Positions 26,911-35,358 are shown, numbered from the stretch's first letter. The stretch: DNA of 57,865 nucleotides from Candidatus Gastranaerophilales bacterium (GCA_944324435.1 CALUWH010000012.1:1-57865); one strand, 5' to 3'. Translations and numbers: made by a program. Notes: generated by a model not told the origin, from the letters alone.

Positions 26911-27957
26911 ATGAGCGCACATAATTTTTGGAACAGTTTTACACATGGATTTATGCACGGAATGTTCAACAGCAATCCGTTTTTCGGCTGCTGGGGCGGA
27001 TTCTGGGGCGGAGGAATGTTTGCTCCGCCGTTTAGTTGCGGATTTGGCTGGAGTATGCCTTGCACAAGTGTATTTCTTACTCCGAATATTTTTGCAGCCC
27101 CGACATTCTTTCAGATGATGCCTGATACACCATTGCCAATGGTAGATGTCTCTGCATTTGATTATTCAAATGTCTTTGCAAAACAGGAATGGATAATGCC
27201 GGATAATCTTACCCCTTGGGATACTTTTACCCGAACAAACGGAGGCGAGGAAAGAGAAGATGAAGCAGAAAAACCAAAAGAAGAAGTTAAATATTCTTCC
27301 CAAACATTAGAAAATGCTGCAAATGCTGCAGTTAAGTTATCTCTTGGCAGCAGCGTAGTATCAAGTTCTAACAACATGGCTCCAATTCGTAGTACATCTG
27401 TGACATACACACCAAATTCGTCTAATTCATCCTCTTTAGCCTCTTTAAAAGGTAAGCATTGGAGTGAGATGAGCGACAGTGAGATGCAGCAGGTTTACGG
27501 GAATTACACAAGGGATATAACCACGCCTTATAAGGGAACGGCAGAGGATTTAAACAAATATCTCCAGGGCAAAGGCGTTCTTGAAGGCCAAGGTCAGGCA
27601 TTTATAAACGCACAGAATAAATACGGCATAAGTGCCTCCACTCTTGTGGGAATTGCAATGAATGAATCTGCGAAGGGTACCAGCAATAATGCTAGGACAA
27701 GAAACAATATTGGCGGTGTAAGAATACCCGGCTCTACTCAATTTAAGACTTATGCTTCTGTCACAGAATGTATCGATGATATAGCAAGATTCCTGAAAGC
27801 CGGTTATGTCAACAATAAAGGAAGGGCATTAACGAAATTGTATCAGGTAAACGCAAAATATTGTCCGGCAACAGATACATCCGACACAAGCGGTATAAAC
27901 AGCTACTGGGCGCGTAATGTAGAAAAATACGCAGCAGAAGCAGAAGCTCTAGTATAA
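26911..27957 (+). CDS. Glucosaminidase-domain protein with aromatic/Gly-rich N-terminus
   Basis: A 348-residue protein. Residues 1-75 are unusually rich in Phe, Gly, Trp and Met (FFGCWGGFWGGGMFAPP) and have no normal signal peptide. A charged, then Ser/Asn-rich linker follows (about 110-180). The C-terminal ~130 residues are a peptidoglycan endo-beta-N-acetylglucosaminidase-like domain, with NKYGISASTLVGIAMNESAKG (candidate catalytic Glu) and NNIGGVR. It probably cuts or binds cell wall; how it is exported is unclear. Divergent from ftsH. Confidence 0.78.
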   Translation: MSAHNFWNSFTHGFMHGMFNSNPFFGCWGGFWGGGMFAPPFSCGFGWSMPCTSVFLTPNIFAAPTFFQMMPDTPLPMVDVSAFDYSNVFAKQEWIMPDNLTPWDTFTRTNGGEEREDEAEKPKEEVKYSSQTLENAANAAVKLSLGSSVVSSSNNMAPIRSTSVTYTPNSSNSSSLASLKGKHWSEMSDSEMQQVYGNYTRDITTPYKGTAEDLNKYLQGKGVLEGQGQAFINAQNKYGISASTLVGIAMNESAKGTSNNARTRNNIGGVRIPGSTQFKTYASVTECIDDIARFLKAGYVNNKGRALTKLYQVNAKYCPATDTSDTSGINSYWARNVEKYAAEAEALV

Positions 27958-28030
27958 AAAGTTATGGGCTGAACCCCTCTTTTGAAAGACTTTAATAAAA
28001 ATCAAACTACACAAATATTACACAAAAAAA

Positions 28031-28321
28031 TTATTGCAGCGGAACAATGTCCAGCTTATATCCCAGCGGTACAAGAATTTTTAATAATGTATCTATTTGG
28101 GGAGCTGTCTTTGATTTTTCCAGCCTTGCTAAATATTCCTGTTTAATATTACATTTTTTGGCAAACTCCGATTGAGTTAAGCCCAATTCTTTTCTGATTT
28201 CAATAATTTTCCCCATAAGTTCAACTTTGAGGTCGATTTCAGCGAGTTCTTCTTTTGAAAGTTCAAGGGAATCTTTAAAATCAGCCCAATCAGCACTATA
28301 TTTTTTGTTTTGATTATCCAT
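28031..28321 (-). CDS. higA: HigA-type antitoxin (XRE helix-turn-helix)
   Basis: A 96-residue protein with an XRE HTH in its C-terminal half: RKELGLTQSEFAKKCNIKQEYLARLEKSKTAPQIDTLLKIL. The N-terminal part is a charged helix that probably wraps the toxin. It follows the toxin gene by one base (toxin first, as in higBA). It probably represses the operon through the palindrome at 28705-28730. Confidence 0.88.
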   Translation of the reverse strand: MDNQNKKYSADWADFKDSLELSKEELAEIDLKVELMGKIIEIRKELGLTQSEFAKKCNIKQEYLARLEKSKTAPQIDTLLKILVPLGYKLDIVPLQ

Positions 28322-28322
28322 T

Positions 28323-28691
28323 TTATAAGTTCCTTTCGTTAAAGTCTTTCATTAGTCGTATAGCTTTTTCAATTTCCCTTCTGGGAGTTTTCTGCGTACG
28401 TTTTACAAAGTGGTTAAGTATAACGTATCTGTTTTCCTGCTTGAAAAAGAAGAAAAATCTATCTCTTAAAGGACGCAGTTCAAAGATTTCGCAGTCAATG
28501 TGTTTTATATATGGCTCTCCTAGTTCAGTTCCATAGGATTCGAGCATTTCCATATATTCCACAATTTTATTAAGTTTTATTCTTGCATCTTTTGACTTTA
28601 CGGATTTATTTTTAAGCTCCATAATATAATCTTGAGCTTCTGAATATCCGTTTTTGTCCTGCCAAAAGACAATTTTGTATTTTTTACTCAT
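28323..28691 (-). CDS. higB: HigB/Gp49-family mRNA interferase toxin
   Basis: A 122-residue RelE-superfamily toxin of the phage Gp49/HigB group: the IVFWQDKNGYSEAQDYI opening, EIFELRPLRDRFFFFFKQENRYVILNHFVKRTQKTPRREIEKA. The Lys/Arg-rich C-terminal part carries the likely catalytic basic residues. It is the first gene of the module, with no Shine-Dalgarno and a predicted leader of only about nine bases. Confidence 0.9.
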   Translation of the reverse strand: MSKKYKIVFWQDKNGYSEAQDYIMELKNKSVKSKDARIKLNKIVEYMEMLESYGTELGEPYIKHIDCEIFELRPLRDRFFFFFKQENRYVILNHFVKRTQKTPRREIEKAIRLMKDFNERNL

Positions 28692-28704
28692 TTTAACTAT
28701 ATCT

Positions 28705-28735
28705 ATATTATAACTAATTAGTTATAATATTTCAA
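28705..28735 (-). promoter_or_regulatory. higBA promoter with 26-base palindromic operator
   Basis: On the minus strand TTGAAA (28735-28730), 17 bases, then TATAAT (28712-28707). A perfect palindrome with 13-base arms (ATATTATAACTAA) covers the whole spacer and the -10 at 28705-28730. This is the expected site for autorepression by HigA. Confidence 0.75.
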
Positions 28736-28881
28736 CCCTACTTGCTATATTCTAACAACAATATTAAATTCTTTTAAAATATTCTTCACCATATAAGGTC
28801 AAGTAATTCTTTGGAATAGACGTAAAAATGTGTTTTCTATTTCTTCTTATCAATTGAGTGCCCCTATGTCTTATAGTTTTT

Positions 28882-28910
28882 GATGCGGTCAATCATAGAT
28901 TGACCGCATC
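28882..28910. repeat. REP-like hairpin
   Basis: Thirteen-base perfect arms (GATGCGGTCAATC and its complement) surround a three-base loop. It is GC-rich against an AT-rich background and lies in the 263-base gap between the restriction-modification gene and higB. The rest of that gap holds the higBA operator and a short open minus frame (28764-28880) without a start codon. It resembles a repetitive extragenic palindrome or a 3'-end stabiliser. Confidence 0.6.
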
Positions 28911-28954
28911 CTACGGAACTGTTTTTTTTATTTATTTCATCTTGCCAATCCATA

Positions 28955-31954
28955 TTAAGCCTCAACAATCTTGATTTCATCATCTGTTAGACCGTAGAGT
29001 TTGTAAACTTCTTGGTCTATTTCACTATCCAAAAGTTCTATTTGTGTTTTTATATCATTTAGTAATTCGGATTTGTTTTTATACCAACCGATTAAATCTT
29101 CCTTTTGTGATAATGAAAGTTTTACACCCTGTTTTTGTAGTTCTTCAAAGAAGGGATTTAAACCAAGCGTGTAGAAGTTCTCCAGTTTTTGAGAGATTTT
29201 TTTAGGTTTATACTCAAGCTCTATAAGCTCCAACGCTTTTTGAGACTCTTCGTGCAAGTTTTTATTCAATTCAATCATTTTTTCTGCTTTTTCTGCAAGT
29301 GATTGCTGTTGGTGTATGTCAGGCATGACAAATGGCAATTTCTTTACATTTATAGTTTTCACTTGTGCAAATGTCTGTCCGCTTTCCTCTGTATTACACT
29401 TATAATAGTAATTTAAAAATTTTGAATTAAATATGCAGAGTACCGCATAAAGATTTATTTCTATTTTAGGCAATATTATATGTACGGTTTTGTCATTGTG
29501 GTAAGAATTGACATCAATAGCACCCACTAATGATGAAGAAGTTTGTCTGTAAACGATTTTGCAAGGTGCTTCCATGATTTCTACACTAAAGCGAAAAATA
29601 TCATTTTCATTTAAAAACTCTTTGTAATTGTGCCTTAGATAATTAAACGGCTTATCAATATAATAACGAGAAATGTTTTCACCCTTAATATAGGGTTTAT
29701 CGTCTTGATGTTCTTGAACACCCTCATACAAGACCCGAGAACCTATTGAATTTCCCCTTACTTTTCCCCTCCCTATAGACCAATAATTATAACCGACATC
29801 TTTAACATAGAAATAGTCATCAATTGTTTTTTCACTGGAATATTTTAATAAAATAGGATCCTGAACAATAAAATTCGTTTGGCTCGTTTCTATTTGCCCT
29901 TTTATTTTGCCTATATTACTATACAAATTCCAATACTTACAATCAGGTGTTCTTTTTTGAATAATAATTATTGATGAAAAGACCGTTGCGTCTGTAAATA
30001 TTATTTTGTTGCCAAAGTCTATAATTTCTAAAATATCATATTTTACTAAATGCTGCCTTAAAGTTTCAAAAGCCTGTCCTTTGATATAAGTGTTAGGAAC
30101 TATAAAAGCCATAATGCCGTTTTCTTTTAATAGTTTTAAAGACTGTTCAATAAAAGCAACATATAGATTATTATTTATAGTAAAGGTTGTATATTTCTGT
30201 TCCAGATAATTTTTTTCTTTTTCGTCAAATACAAGCACATAAGGTGGATTCCCAATAATAACATCAAAGCCGCCATTATCCATAATGTCTTTGAACTCAT
30301 CTTCCCACTTAAACGCTTTTTCGCCCACTATATTAGGATCATCTATTAGAGAATTCCCACATTTAATATTTTCATCAAGATTTTGAAGCTTGTAATTGGG
30401 ATGTGCAGTTTTAAGCCATAGAGCAAGTTTTGTAATTTCTACACTCTCTTTGTTTAAATCTACACCAAAGATGTTATTCAATAGTATTGAACGATCGTTT
30501 TCAGCGAGGTTTGAATGCTTCAAAATATTGGTCTGCAAAAATGCCCGTCCGCCTCGTTTGCTTGTTCTTTCCGAATTAATTTTTTCTTCTATTCTGATTT
30601 GGTGCTGTTTTCTAAGATATTCATGAGCCTGGTTTAAAAACGCACCGCTTCCGCATGCAGGGTCTAAAATTTTTATAGTTTCAAGTTTATCAGGATTTTC
30701 TTCCAGATATTTTCCGATAGTTTCTTCTACAATATAATGGGTTATATATTCCGGAGTGTAAAATATCCCATCTTTTTTCCGTTTAGAGTTCTTTTTATCC
30801 TCTGCAATTCCATCTATTTCATTTCTAAGGTGTTCCAAATCTGATAAGGATTGTTCAAAAATATGCCCCAGAACATTGACATTAAGGTCTGATGCAAAGT
30901 CGTAGCGAGATAATTTTTGGATATGTTCAAACACATCATCTTGAATGACAAGTTTGTCCAAAATCTCATCCTGGGCAAATAATCCGCCGTTATAAGCATT
31001 AATCGGAGGATTTACGTTGTTGTTTCCTTTATCTATTGAAGCAAAAAGCCCCTTAAACTGTTCCCATACCCTGTATGGTGAAAGTGAAAAGGAGTTTTTT
31101 GCATTTTTATAAATATTCTCAACCGTATTATGAGGCAAAAGTCCTGCCGTATCTTCACAAAAGAAAATGAATATAAATCTGTCAAGAAGTTTTTGTGTTT
31201 TTCCCAGTAACAGTTTTTTATCATAATCGGGATTATTTTCTACAATATGTTCAAAAAGGATTTTTCTTACCTTTTTAAAATCTGTATAAAATTTTTGTGT
31301 AATATTAATATCCGCTTCGCCTGATTGCTTTATGAGCAAATCCATAGGAGAGTGAGCATTTTTATCAATCAAATTTTCTCTGCACAGGCAATAATAGAAT
31401 TTCTTAAACTCTTTTTCATCATCCAGAGTTAAAATGTCAAATTCTTCATAAGCCGTCTGCCCCTTTGATTTATGATAAAGCCTTATATGTCTAAAATTTG
31501 ACACAATAACCCAATCGCAATCGGCAAATTTGTAAAGATATTGAAAAGCCTGCTCAACCGGCGTTTGTTTATTTTCTCTGGAGCATTGTTTGGCATCTAA
31601 ATTACATTGAGCGTCTTTTAATTCAATTACACACCTTGTCTGTTCTTTTTCTTTTGAATAAAAGCCCAGTGCCCCATCAGCTTCCTTGCCGTCTACCTCG
31701 GTTTTTGCTTCCTGTTTGAGCGTCCAGAATTCCAAGCCATCATCCTGCATTGTATAGCCTAAAATTTCGCAGAAAAATTTAGAGAAAAATTTACCCTGCA
31801 AGCTTGTTTCTTTAGCCTTGCTTAAATCGTGATCCTTAAAGGCTGTTTGCCATGCTTGTACAATTCCATCTATCTTTTTTCGCTTTTCGCCAACAGGAAC
31901 ATCTAATTTATCAATAGCTGTTTTTAATAGCCTTTGATTGAATAATTGCGCCAT
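28955..31954 (-). CDS. Type IIG restriction-modification enzyme (Eco57I/TaqI-like)
   Basis: A ~999-residue fusion of nuclease, methyltransferase and specificity domains. Near residue 110 there is a nuclease-like CVIELKDAQ motif (D..ExK type). The SAM motif DPACGSGAF is near 430 and the catalytic NPPY of an N6-adenine methyltransferase is near 568. The C-terminal ~350 residues hold a TaqI-like target-recognition region. I prefer the ATG at 31954 (MAQLFNQRLLK), ten bases after the ferredoxin stop; a longer frame starts at 31981. It appears to be the last gene of the oxidoreductase operon. Confidence 0.88.
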   Translation of the reverse strand: MAQLFNQRLLKTAIDKLDVPVGEKRKKIDGIVQAWQTAFKDHDLSKAKETSLQGKFFSKFFCEILGYTMQDDGLEFWTLKQEAKTEVDGKEADGALGFYSKEKEQTRCVIELKDAQCNLDAKQCSRENKQTPVEQAFQYLYKFADCDWVIVSNFRHIRLYHKSKGQTAYEEFDILTLDDEKEFKKFYYCLCRENLIDKNAHSPMDLLIKQSGEADINITQKFYTDFKKVRKILFEHIVENNPDYDKKLLLGKTQKLLDRFIFIFFCEDTAGLLPHNTVENIYKNAKNSFSLSPYRVWEQFKGLFASIDKGNNNVNPPINAYNGGLFAQDEILDKLVIQDDVFEHIQKLSRYDFASDLNVNVLGHIFEQSLSDLEHLRNEIDGIAEDKKNSKRKKDGIFYTPEYITHYIVEETIGKYLEENPDKLETIKILDPACGSGAFLNQAHEYLRKQHQIRIEEKINSERTSKRGGRAFLQTNILKHSNLAENDRSILLNNIFGVDLNKESVEITKLALWLKTAHPNYKLQNLDENIKCGNSLIDDPNIVGEKAFKWEDEFKDIMDNGGFDVIIGNPPYVLVFDEKEKNYLEQKYTTFTINNNLYVAFIEQSLKLLKENGIMAFIVPNTYIKGQAFETLRQHLVKYDILEIIDFGNKIIFTDATVFSSIIIIQKRTPDCKYWNLYSNIGKIKGQIETSQTNFIVQDPILLKYSSEKTIDDYFYVKDVGYNYWSIGRGKVRGNSIGSRVLYEGVQEHQDDKPYIKGENISRYYIDKPFNYLRHNYKEFLNENDIFRFSVEIMEAPCKIVYRQTSSSLVGAIDVNSYHNDKTVHIILPKIEINLYAVLCIFNSKFLNYYYKCNTEESGQTFAQVKTINVKKLPFVMPDIHQQQSLAEKAEKMIELNKNLHEESQKALELIELEYKPKKISQKLENFYTLGLNPFFEELQKQGVKLSLSQKEDLIGWYKNKSELLNDIKTQIELLDSEIDQEVYKLYGLTDDEIKIVEA

Positions 31955-31964
31955 AAACCGTCTT

Positions 31965-32252
31965 CTATTGTCTTTTCTCAATCCTTATTGCGCTATCAGG
32001 GCAAGTCATTGCACACGCTCCGCAGGCAATACAGATTTCAGGATCAGGTGCTACTGCAGGTGTTTGGTATAATCCGACTTCCTTTGACCACTGCAGGCAT
32101 TTTTTTCCGGCTTTGTTCATAGGGCATTTTGCAATACAAAGTCCGCAGCCTTTGCACAAGTCCGTATAAACATAATAATCTGCCTTACCTTTGCCGACAC
32201 CTTCTATTTTGTATCCTTTATATTGTTTATCTGTCATAATTTTATTCCTCAA
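31965..32252 (-). CDS. korD: 2-oxoacid:ferredoxin oxidoreductase, delta (ferredoxin) subunit
   Basis: A 95-residue protein with two 4Fe-4S motifs, CKGCGLCIAKCP and CIACGACAMTCP. The spacing of the clusters fits the ferredoxin-like subunit of four-subunit 2-oxoglutarate or 2-oxoisovalerate ferredoxin oxidoreductases. It passes electrons from the TPP subunit to soluble ferredoxin. It follows korC after a 135-base repeat-filled spacer. Confidence 0.88.
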   Translation of the reverse strand: MRNKIMTDKQYKGYKIEGVGKGKADYYVYTDLCKGCGLCIAKCPMNKAGKKCLQWSKEVGLYQTPAVAPDPEICIACGACAMTCPDSAIRIEKRQ

Positions 32253-32281
32253 ATTAACTATTCAACCATATATGTAGAGGA

Positions 32282-32381
32282 GTTGAAGAGTTGAAATGTG
32301 TATAGTTGAAAAGATATGTCTGTTCACGCTCACAAATTTTGATAAAAACTCTTCAACATTTCAACTATTACTCTTTTCAAC
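32282..32381. repeat. Paired inverted TTCAAC elements in the korC-korD spacer
   Basis: GTTGAA occurs at 32282, 32290 and 32305, and its complement TTCAAC at 32352, 32360 and 32376. The right array has 8 and 16-base steps and the left one is its near mirror image, so the transcript could form a long imperfect hairpin. The right array copies the element next to the korA stop (34230-34259). Confidence 0.75.
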
Positions 32382-32387
32382 TTCTAT

Positions 32388-32951
32388 CTACACTGCAGCT
32401 CTGTCCTTTAGCAAGCTCATACCCATATCAAGGGCCTTGTAGTTCAAATCTCTCAATTCGGGTTTGGCATCAAATTTCTTGCCGAGAGCCATTTCCATAG
32501 CGTTTTTAATATCTTCAAGCTTAAGGACTTTTGTTGCTTCCAATAAAACACCAAGGATAATTATATTGAAAACTCTTGCGCTCAATTGTTCATTTGCGAT
32601 TTTATTGGCGTCAACCCCGATGATTTCTTTGCATTTTACCTCAGGTTTTTTAGTGCAGACTGATGTATCGTAGACAACTGTTGAATTTTCGTCAACATAA
32701 GCAGCACACCTGTCGATTGCTCTATCTGAGAGCATAATGATAATATCACCCTTTGCAAATCTCGGCTCACCTATAGGTTCATCCGCGATTTGACAGAAAG
32801 CAATTGAAACACCGCCTCTTTGTTCAACGCCGAAGTTCGGGATATAAAGAACTTGTTTTCCTGCTTCATATCCTGCTTCTACAAGAATCTTTGCAACAGA
32901 TTGTACGCCTTGACCGCCTTCTCCGGCTAATACTATTTTTGTTCTTGACAT
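32388..32951 (-). CDS. korC: 2-oxoacid:ferredoxin oxidoreductase, gamma subunit
   Basis: A 187-residue gamma subunit. It opens with KIVLAGEGGQGVQSVAKIL and has YIPNFGVEQRGGVSIAFCQI, typical of the POR gamma domain. The start at 32951 is fixed by AAAGGA; an in-frame ATG 12 codons upstream lacks a ribosome site. It works with KorA, KorB and KorD in oxidative decarboxylation of a 2-oxoacid to acyl-CoA with ferredoxin reduction. Confidence 0.88.
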   Translation of the reverse strand: MSRTKIVLAGEGGQGVQSVAKILVEAGYEAGKQVLYIPNFGVEQRGGVSIAFCQIADEPIGEPRFAKGDIIIMLSDRAIDRCAAYVDENSTVVYDTSVCTKKPEVKCKEIIGVDANKIANEQLSARVFNIIILGVLLEATKVLKLEDIKNAMEMALGKKFDAKPELRDLNYKALDMGMSLLKDRAAV

Positions 32952-33003
32952 AAAATATTCCTTTCTACTGTAAAGCGTGATGTGCACTGTTTTTTAGATT
33001 CCC

Positions 33004-33031
33004 TTCACTCTTCACGCTTCACTCTTCACTC
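33004..33031. repeat. Four tandem TTCACNC heptamers
   Basis: TTCAC recurs at 33004, 33011, 33018 and 33025 with an exact 7-base period (TTCACTC/TTCACGC units). It lies in the spacer between korB and korC, directly downstream of the korB stop on the minus strand. Confidence 0.8.
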
Positions 33032-33033
33032 AT

Positions 33034-33783
33034 TTAATCCCCCGGTACTAAAAATTCTTTAACCTCAAAAAATTCTTCCATCTGCTGAAGTCTTGCAAAC
33101 GTGTCATAGTTATTGGTTCTCCAGTTCAGAGGGCAGATAGACAGAACTTCTACAAAAGAAAATCCGCCGTTTTGAACGTTTTTCAGAGCCTTTACAAATG
33201 TAGATTTTAATTTAATCACATTTGAAACAGTAGACCGTGCAACAAAAGATTTTTCTTTGTCTGCGATAGAAGCAACCATTTCAGCGGCTTTAGCAGGCTT
33301 ACCTGTTACGGAACAGTCTCTTCCGTAAGGAGTTGTTTCTGTTTTTTGCCCCGGCATGGTTGTCGGAGACATCTGACCGCCTGTCATACCGTAGTTTGTA
33401 TTATTTACTACGATTATAAGCATTCTCTCTCCGCGTACTGTTGCGTTAACAAGGTGTTGTGCGCCGATTGCAAGACCGCCGCCGTCTCCCATATACGCAA
33501 TACCGATTGCTTCGGGGTTAGCTCTTGTTAAGCCGTAGATTACAGGAGTTGTTCTGCCGTGGTGAGTCTGAACAGTATCTAAGTCCATATAATTCCACGA
33601 TAGTAATGAACATCCTATATCACATCCGAAAACAGTCTTTTGTTTTATATCTAATTCATCAACGGCTTGTGCTAAAGCCTTTAATGTTATACCGTGTCCG
33701 CACCCCGGGCAGAATTTGCTTGCTCCGACCTCGGCATTTTGTGCTTTGGGAAGGTTTGGTGGTAGTGTTAATATTTCTGACAT
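33034..33783 (-). CDS. korB: 2-oxoacid:ferredoxin oxidoreductase, beta (TPP) subunit
   Basis: A 249-residue thiamine-pyrophosphate subunit. CPGCGHG near residue 24 is the N-terminal Cys signature. The TPP/Mg motif is GDGGGLAIGAQHLVN through NNTNYGMTGGQ, followed by SPTT. AAGGAGAT precedes the ATG. It is separated from korA by a four-helix-bundle gene. 2-Oxoglutarate is the likeliest substrate, though 2-oxoisovalerate cannot be excluded. Confidence 0.9.
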   Translation of the reverse strand: MSEILTLPPNLPKAQNAEVGASKFCPGCGHGITLKALAQAVDELDIKQKTVFGCDIGCSLLSWNYMDLDTVQTHHGRTTPVIYGLTRANPEAIGIAYMGDGGGLAIGAQHLVNATVRGERMLIIVVNNTNYGMTGGQMSPTTMPGQKTETTPYGRDCSVTGKPAKAAEMVASIADKEKSFVARSTVSNVIKLKSTFVKALKNVQNGGFSFVEVLSICPLNWRTNNYDTFARLQQMEEFFEVKEFLVPGD

Positions 33784-33801
33784 TTTGTATCTCCTTATAT
33801 C

Positions 33802-33829
33802 GTTGAACGGTTGAATAGTTGAACGGTTA
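33802..33829. repeat. Tandem 8-mers GTTGAANN
   Basis: GTTGAACG, GTTGAATA, GTTGAACG and a degenerate GTTAAAAA repeat with an exact 8-base period, upstream of korB. Confidence 0.8.
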
Positions 33830-33853
33830 AAAAGTTCTTTTTATTCGCTTCGC

Positions 33854-34234
33854 TCATTGTTTATTTGCTTTACTTAATCCGTTTAGCATTCTTGAAATAT
33901 CTTCAATATTACATCGAAGTTCTTCATAGTCTTTATCAATAATATATCCTATTTTGTTTGCCAGTATTATTTGGCTCAATATTTCCATAAGACTACCAAA
34001 AGCCAATTCATAGAAACGGATCTGTTCTTTTGGCGATAATCTTACGGAACCTTCTGCAATATTTGAGGATACAGATATCGCAGCCCTTTGCATTTGTGAA
34101 GATAATCCTAAAGTTTCGTTTTTGGGAAAGGTTGAAGTTCTTTGATAAACCAGCTGTGCAAGGCACAGAGATTTTTGCCATACATCAAGTTTTTCAAAAG
34201 GAAATTTATAATCGCTTTTTAAACAACCCTTCAA
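33854..34234 (-). CDS. Four-helix-bundle (23S IVS-type) protein
   Basis: A 126-residue protein of the family first seen as the protein encoded by 23S rRNA intervening sequences. The signatures are FEKLDVWQKSLCLAQLVY, FPKNETLGLSSQMQRAAISVSSNIAEGS and RFYELAFGSLMEIL. Its start codon is a TTG that lies inside the GTTGAA repeats, with AAAGG upstream; no ATG is available near it. It sits inside the kor operon between korA and korB, with repeats on both sides, as if inserted. Its function is unknown. Confidence 0.85.
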   Translation of the reverse strand: MKGCLKSDYKFPFEKLDVWQKSLCLAQLVYQRTSTFPKNETLGLSSQMQRAAISVSSNIAEGSVRLSPKEQIRFYELAFGSLMEILSQIILANKIGYIIDKDYEELRCNIEDISRMLNGLSKANKQ

Positions 34235-34259
34235 CTCTTCAACCTTTCATCTTTTCAAC
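34230..34259. repeat. TTCAAC element beside the korA stop codon
   Basis: TTCAAC occurs at 34230, 34238 and 34254 (steps 8 and 16). The intervening bases match the element at 32352-32381, so the two are copies of one ~30-base repeat. Confidence 0.8.
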
Positions 34260-34260
34260 T

Positions 34261-35358
34261 CTATATGGCCGCAACAGTCATTGATTCGACTTTTTTAACT
34301 ATATCGTCGCCTGTTACACCGACACCCATCTTGAATAGTGTGTCATACGGAGTTGTAAGTCCATAAAGTTTTTCTAATACCATTTGAGCCAGCTGGCCGT
34401 TTGCAGATTCTGTAAACAGAACTTGCTTAGCTCTGGAAACAGCTTCTCTCAACGGTTTAACTGCTAAAGGTCTTATTGTAACAGGTCTGAACAAGCCGGC
34501 CTTTATACCTTTTTCTCTAAGCTCATCGATAGCTGTTCTTGCAGAACGTGCAACAATACCGTGTGCTATTACAAGGATTTCCGCATCCTCGGCTCTGTAT
34601 TCTTCCCATTCCTGAATTTCTTCAGAAATTCTTTCATAATCAGCCTTGTATCCTTCAAGAACATCCATGAGCTCTTCTTCCATATTATAAGTATTTCTCA
34701 TGTGTACTGATTTTCTGTCTTTTCCGATTTCACCTTCTCCTAAAAGGAATTTTTGTGTCGGTACCATGGTTATTCCGCGGGAAGCCGGATCATACAGTGT
34801 AACCGGTTCTCTCATCTTGCCTTGATATCCGTCAGCAAGAACATAGGTCGGGAATCTGTATTTCCAGGCTGTATTAAATGCCTTAATCATGTAGTCATAC
34901 AAGTCCTGATGTCCTGCAGTAGAGTAGACAATTCTGAATCCTTCGCCGTTTCCGCCGAAGCAGGTTAATCTGGTTTCTTGCTGTGCATAGATTACTGTAG
35001 CGGTAGATGGGCCGCCTCTTTGCATAACCGCGCATACAAACGGTATTCTCATCATTTCCGCCATAGACTGCGCGTCCTGCATAATTACATTACCCGGGCC
35101 TGCAGTTGCGGTAAAAGCTCTTTTGCCTGCTAAGATTCCGCCGATTGTAGAGAAACCTGCAGAAATTTCATCTTCTGTCTGCAAGAATCCTGCGCCGGTC
35201 TTAGGCAGTAATTTGCACCAAGTGTGCATGATTTCATTTTGAGGCGTAATAGGATAACCGTACATAAATTCTGCCTCGGCTGAGTTTGCAGCGTAAGCCA
35301 GAACCTCATTTCCGGTAAGAAACATCCTAGTGTCTTCTTTAATAAGTTTGTTGACCAT
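34261..35358 (-). CDS. korA: 2-oxoacid:ferredoxin oxidoreductase, alpha subunit
   Basis: A 365-residue alpha subunit: GNEVLAYAANSAEAEFMYGYPITP near residue 16, QTEDEISAGFSTIGG, TATAGPGNVIMQDAQ and the VMQRGGPSTAT segment. The C-terminal domain runs from EILVIAHGIVARSARTAI. First gene of the operon, behind a good promoter and GGAAGG. It binds the other face of TPP and the 2-oxoacid. Confidence 0.92.
   Translation of the reverse strand: MVNKLIKEDTRMFLTGNEVLAYAANSAEAEFMYGYPITPQNEIMHTWCKLLPKTGAGFLQTEDEISAGFSTIGGILAGKRAFTATAGPGNVIMQDAQSMAEMMRIPFVCAVMQRGGPSTATVIYAQQETRLTCFGGNGEGFRIVYSTAGHQDLYDYMIKAFNTAWKYRFPTYVLADGYQGKMREPVTLYDPASRGITMVPTQKFLLGEGEIGKDRKSVHMRNTYNMEEELMDVLEGYKADYERISEEIQEWEEYRAEDAEILVIAHGIVARSARTAIDELREKGIKAGLFRPVTIRPLAVKPLREAVSRAKQVLFTESANGQLAQMVLEKLYGLTTPYDTLFKMGVGVTGDDIVKKVESMTVAAI

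Noticed and set aside
28764..28880. Minus-strand open frame of about 40 codons next to the REP-like hairpin
   Set aside because: It looks protein-like (IPKNYLTLYGEEYFKRI at its end) but begins inside the hairpin with no ATG or ribosome site; at most a gene relic.
33802..34259. CRISPR array
   Set aside because: Repeats are 6-8 bases with no 20-40-base spacers of even length and no cas genes nearby.
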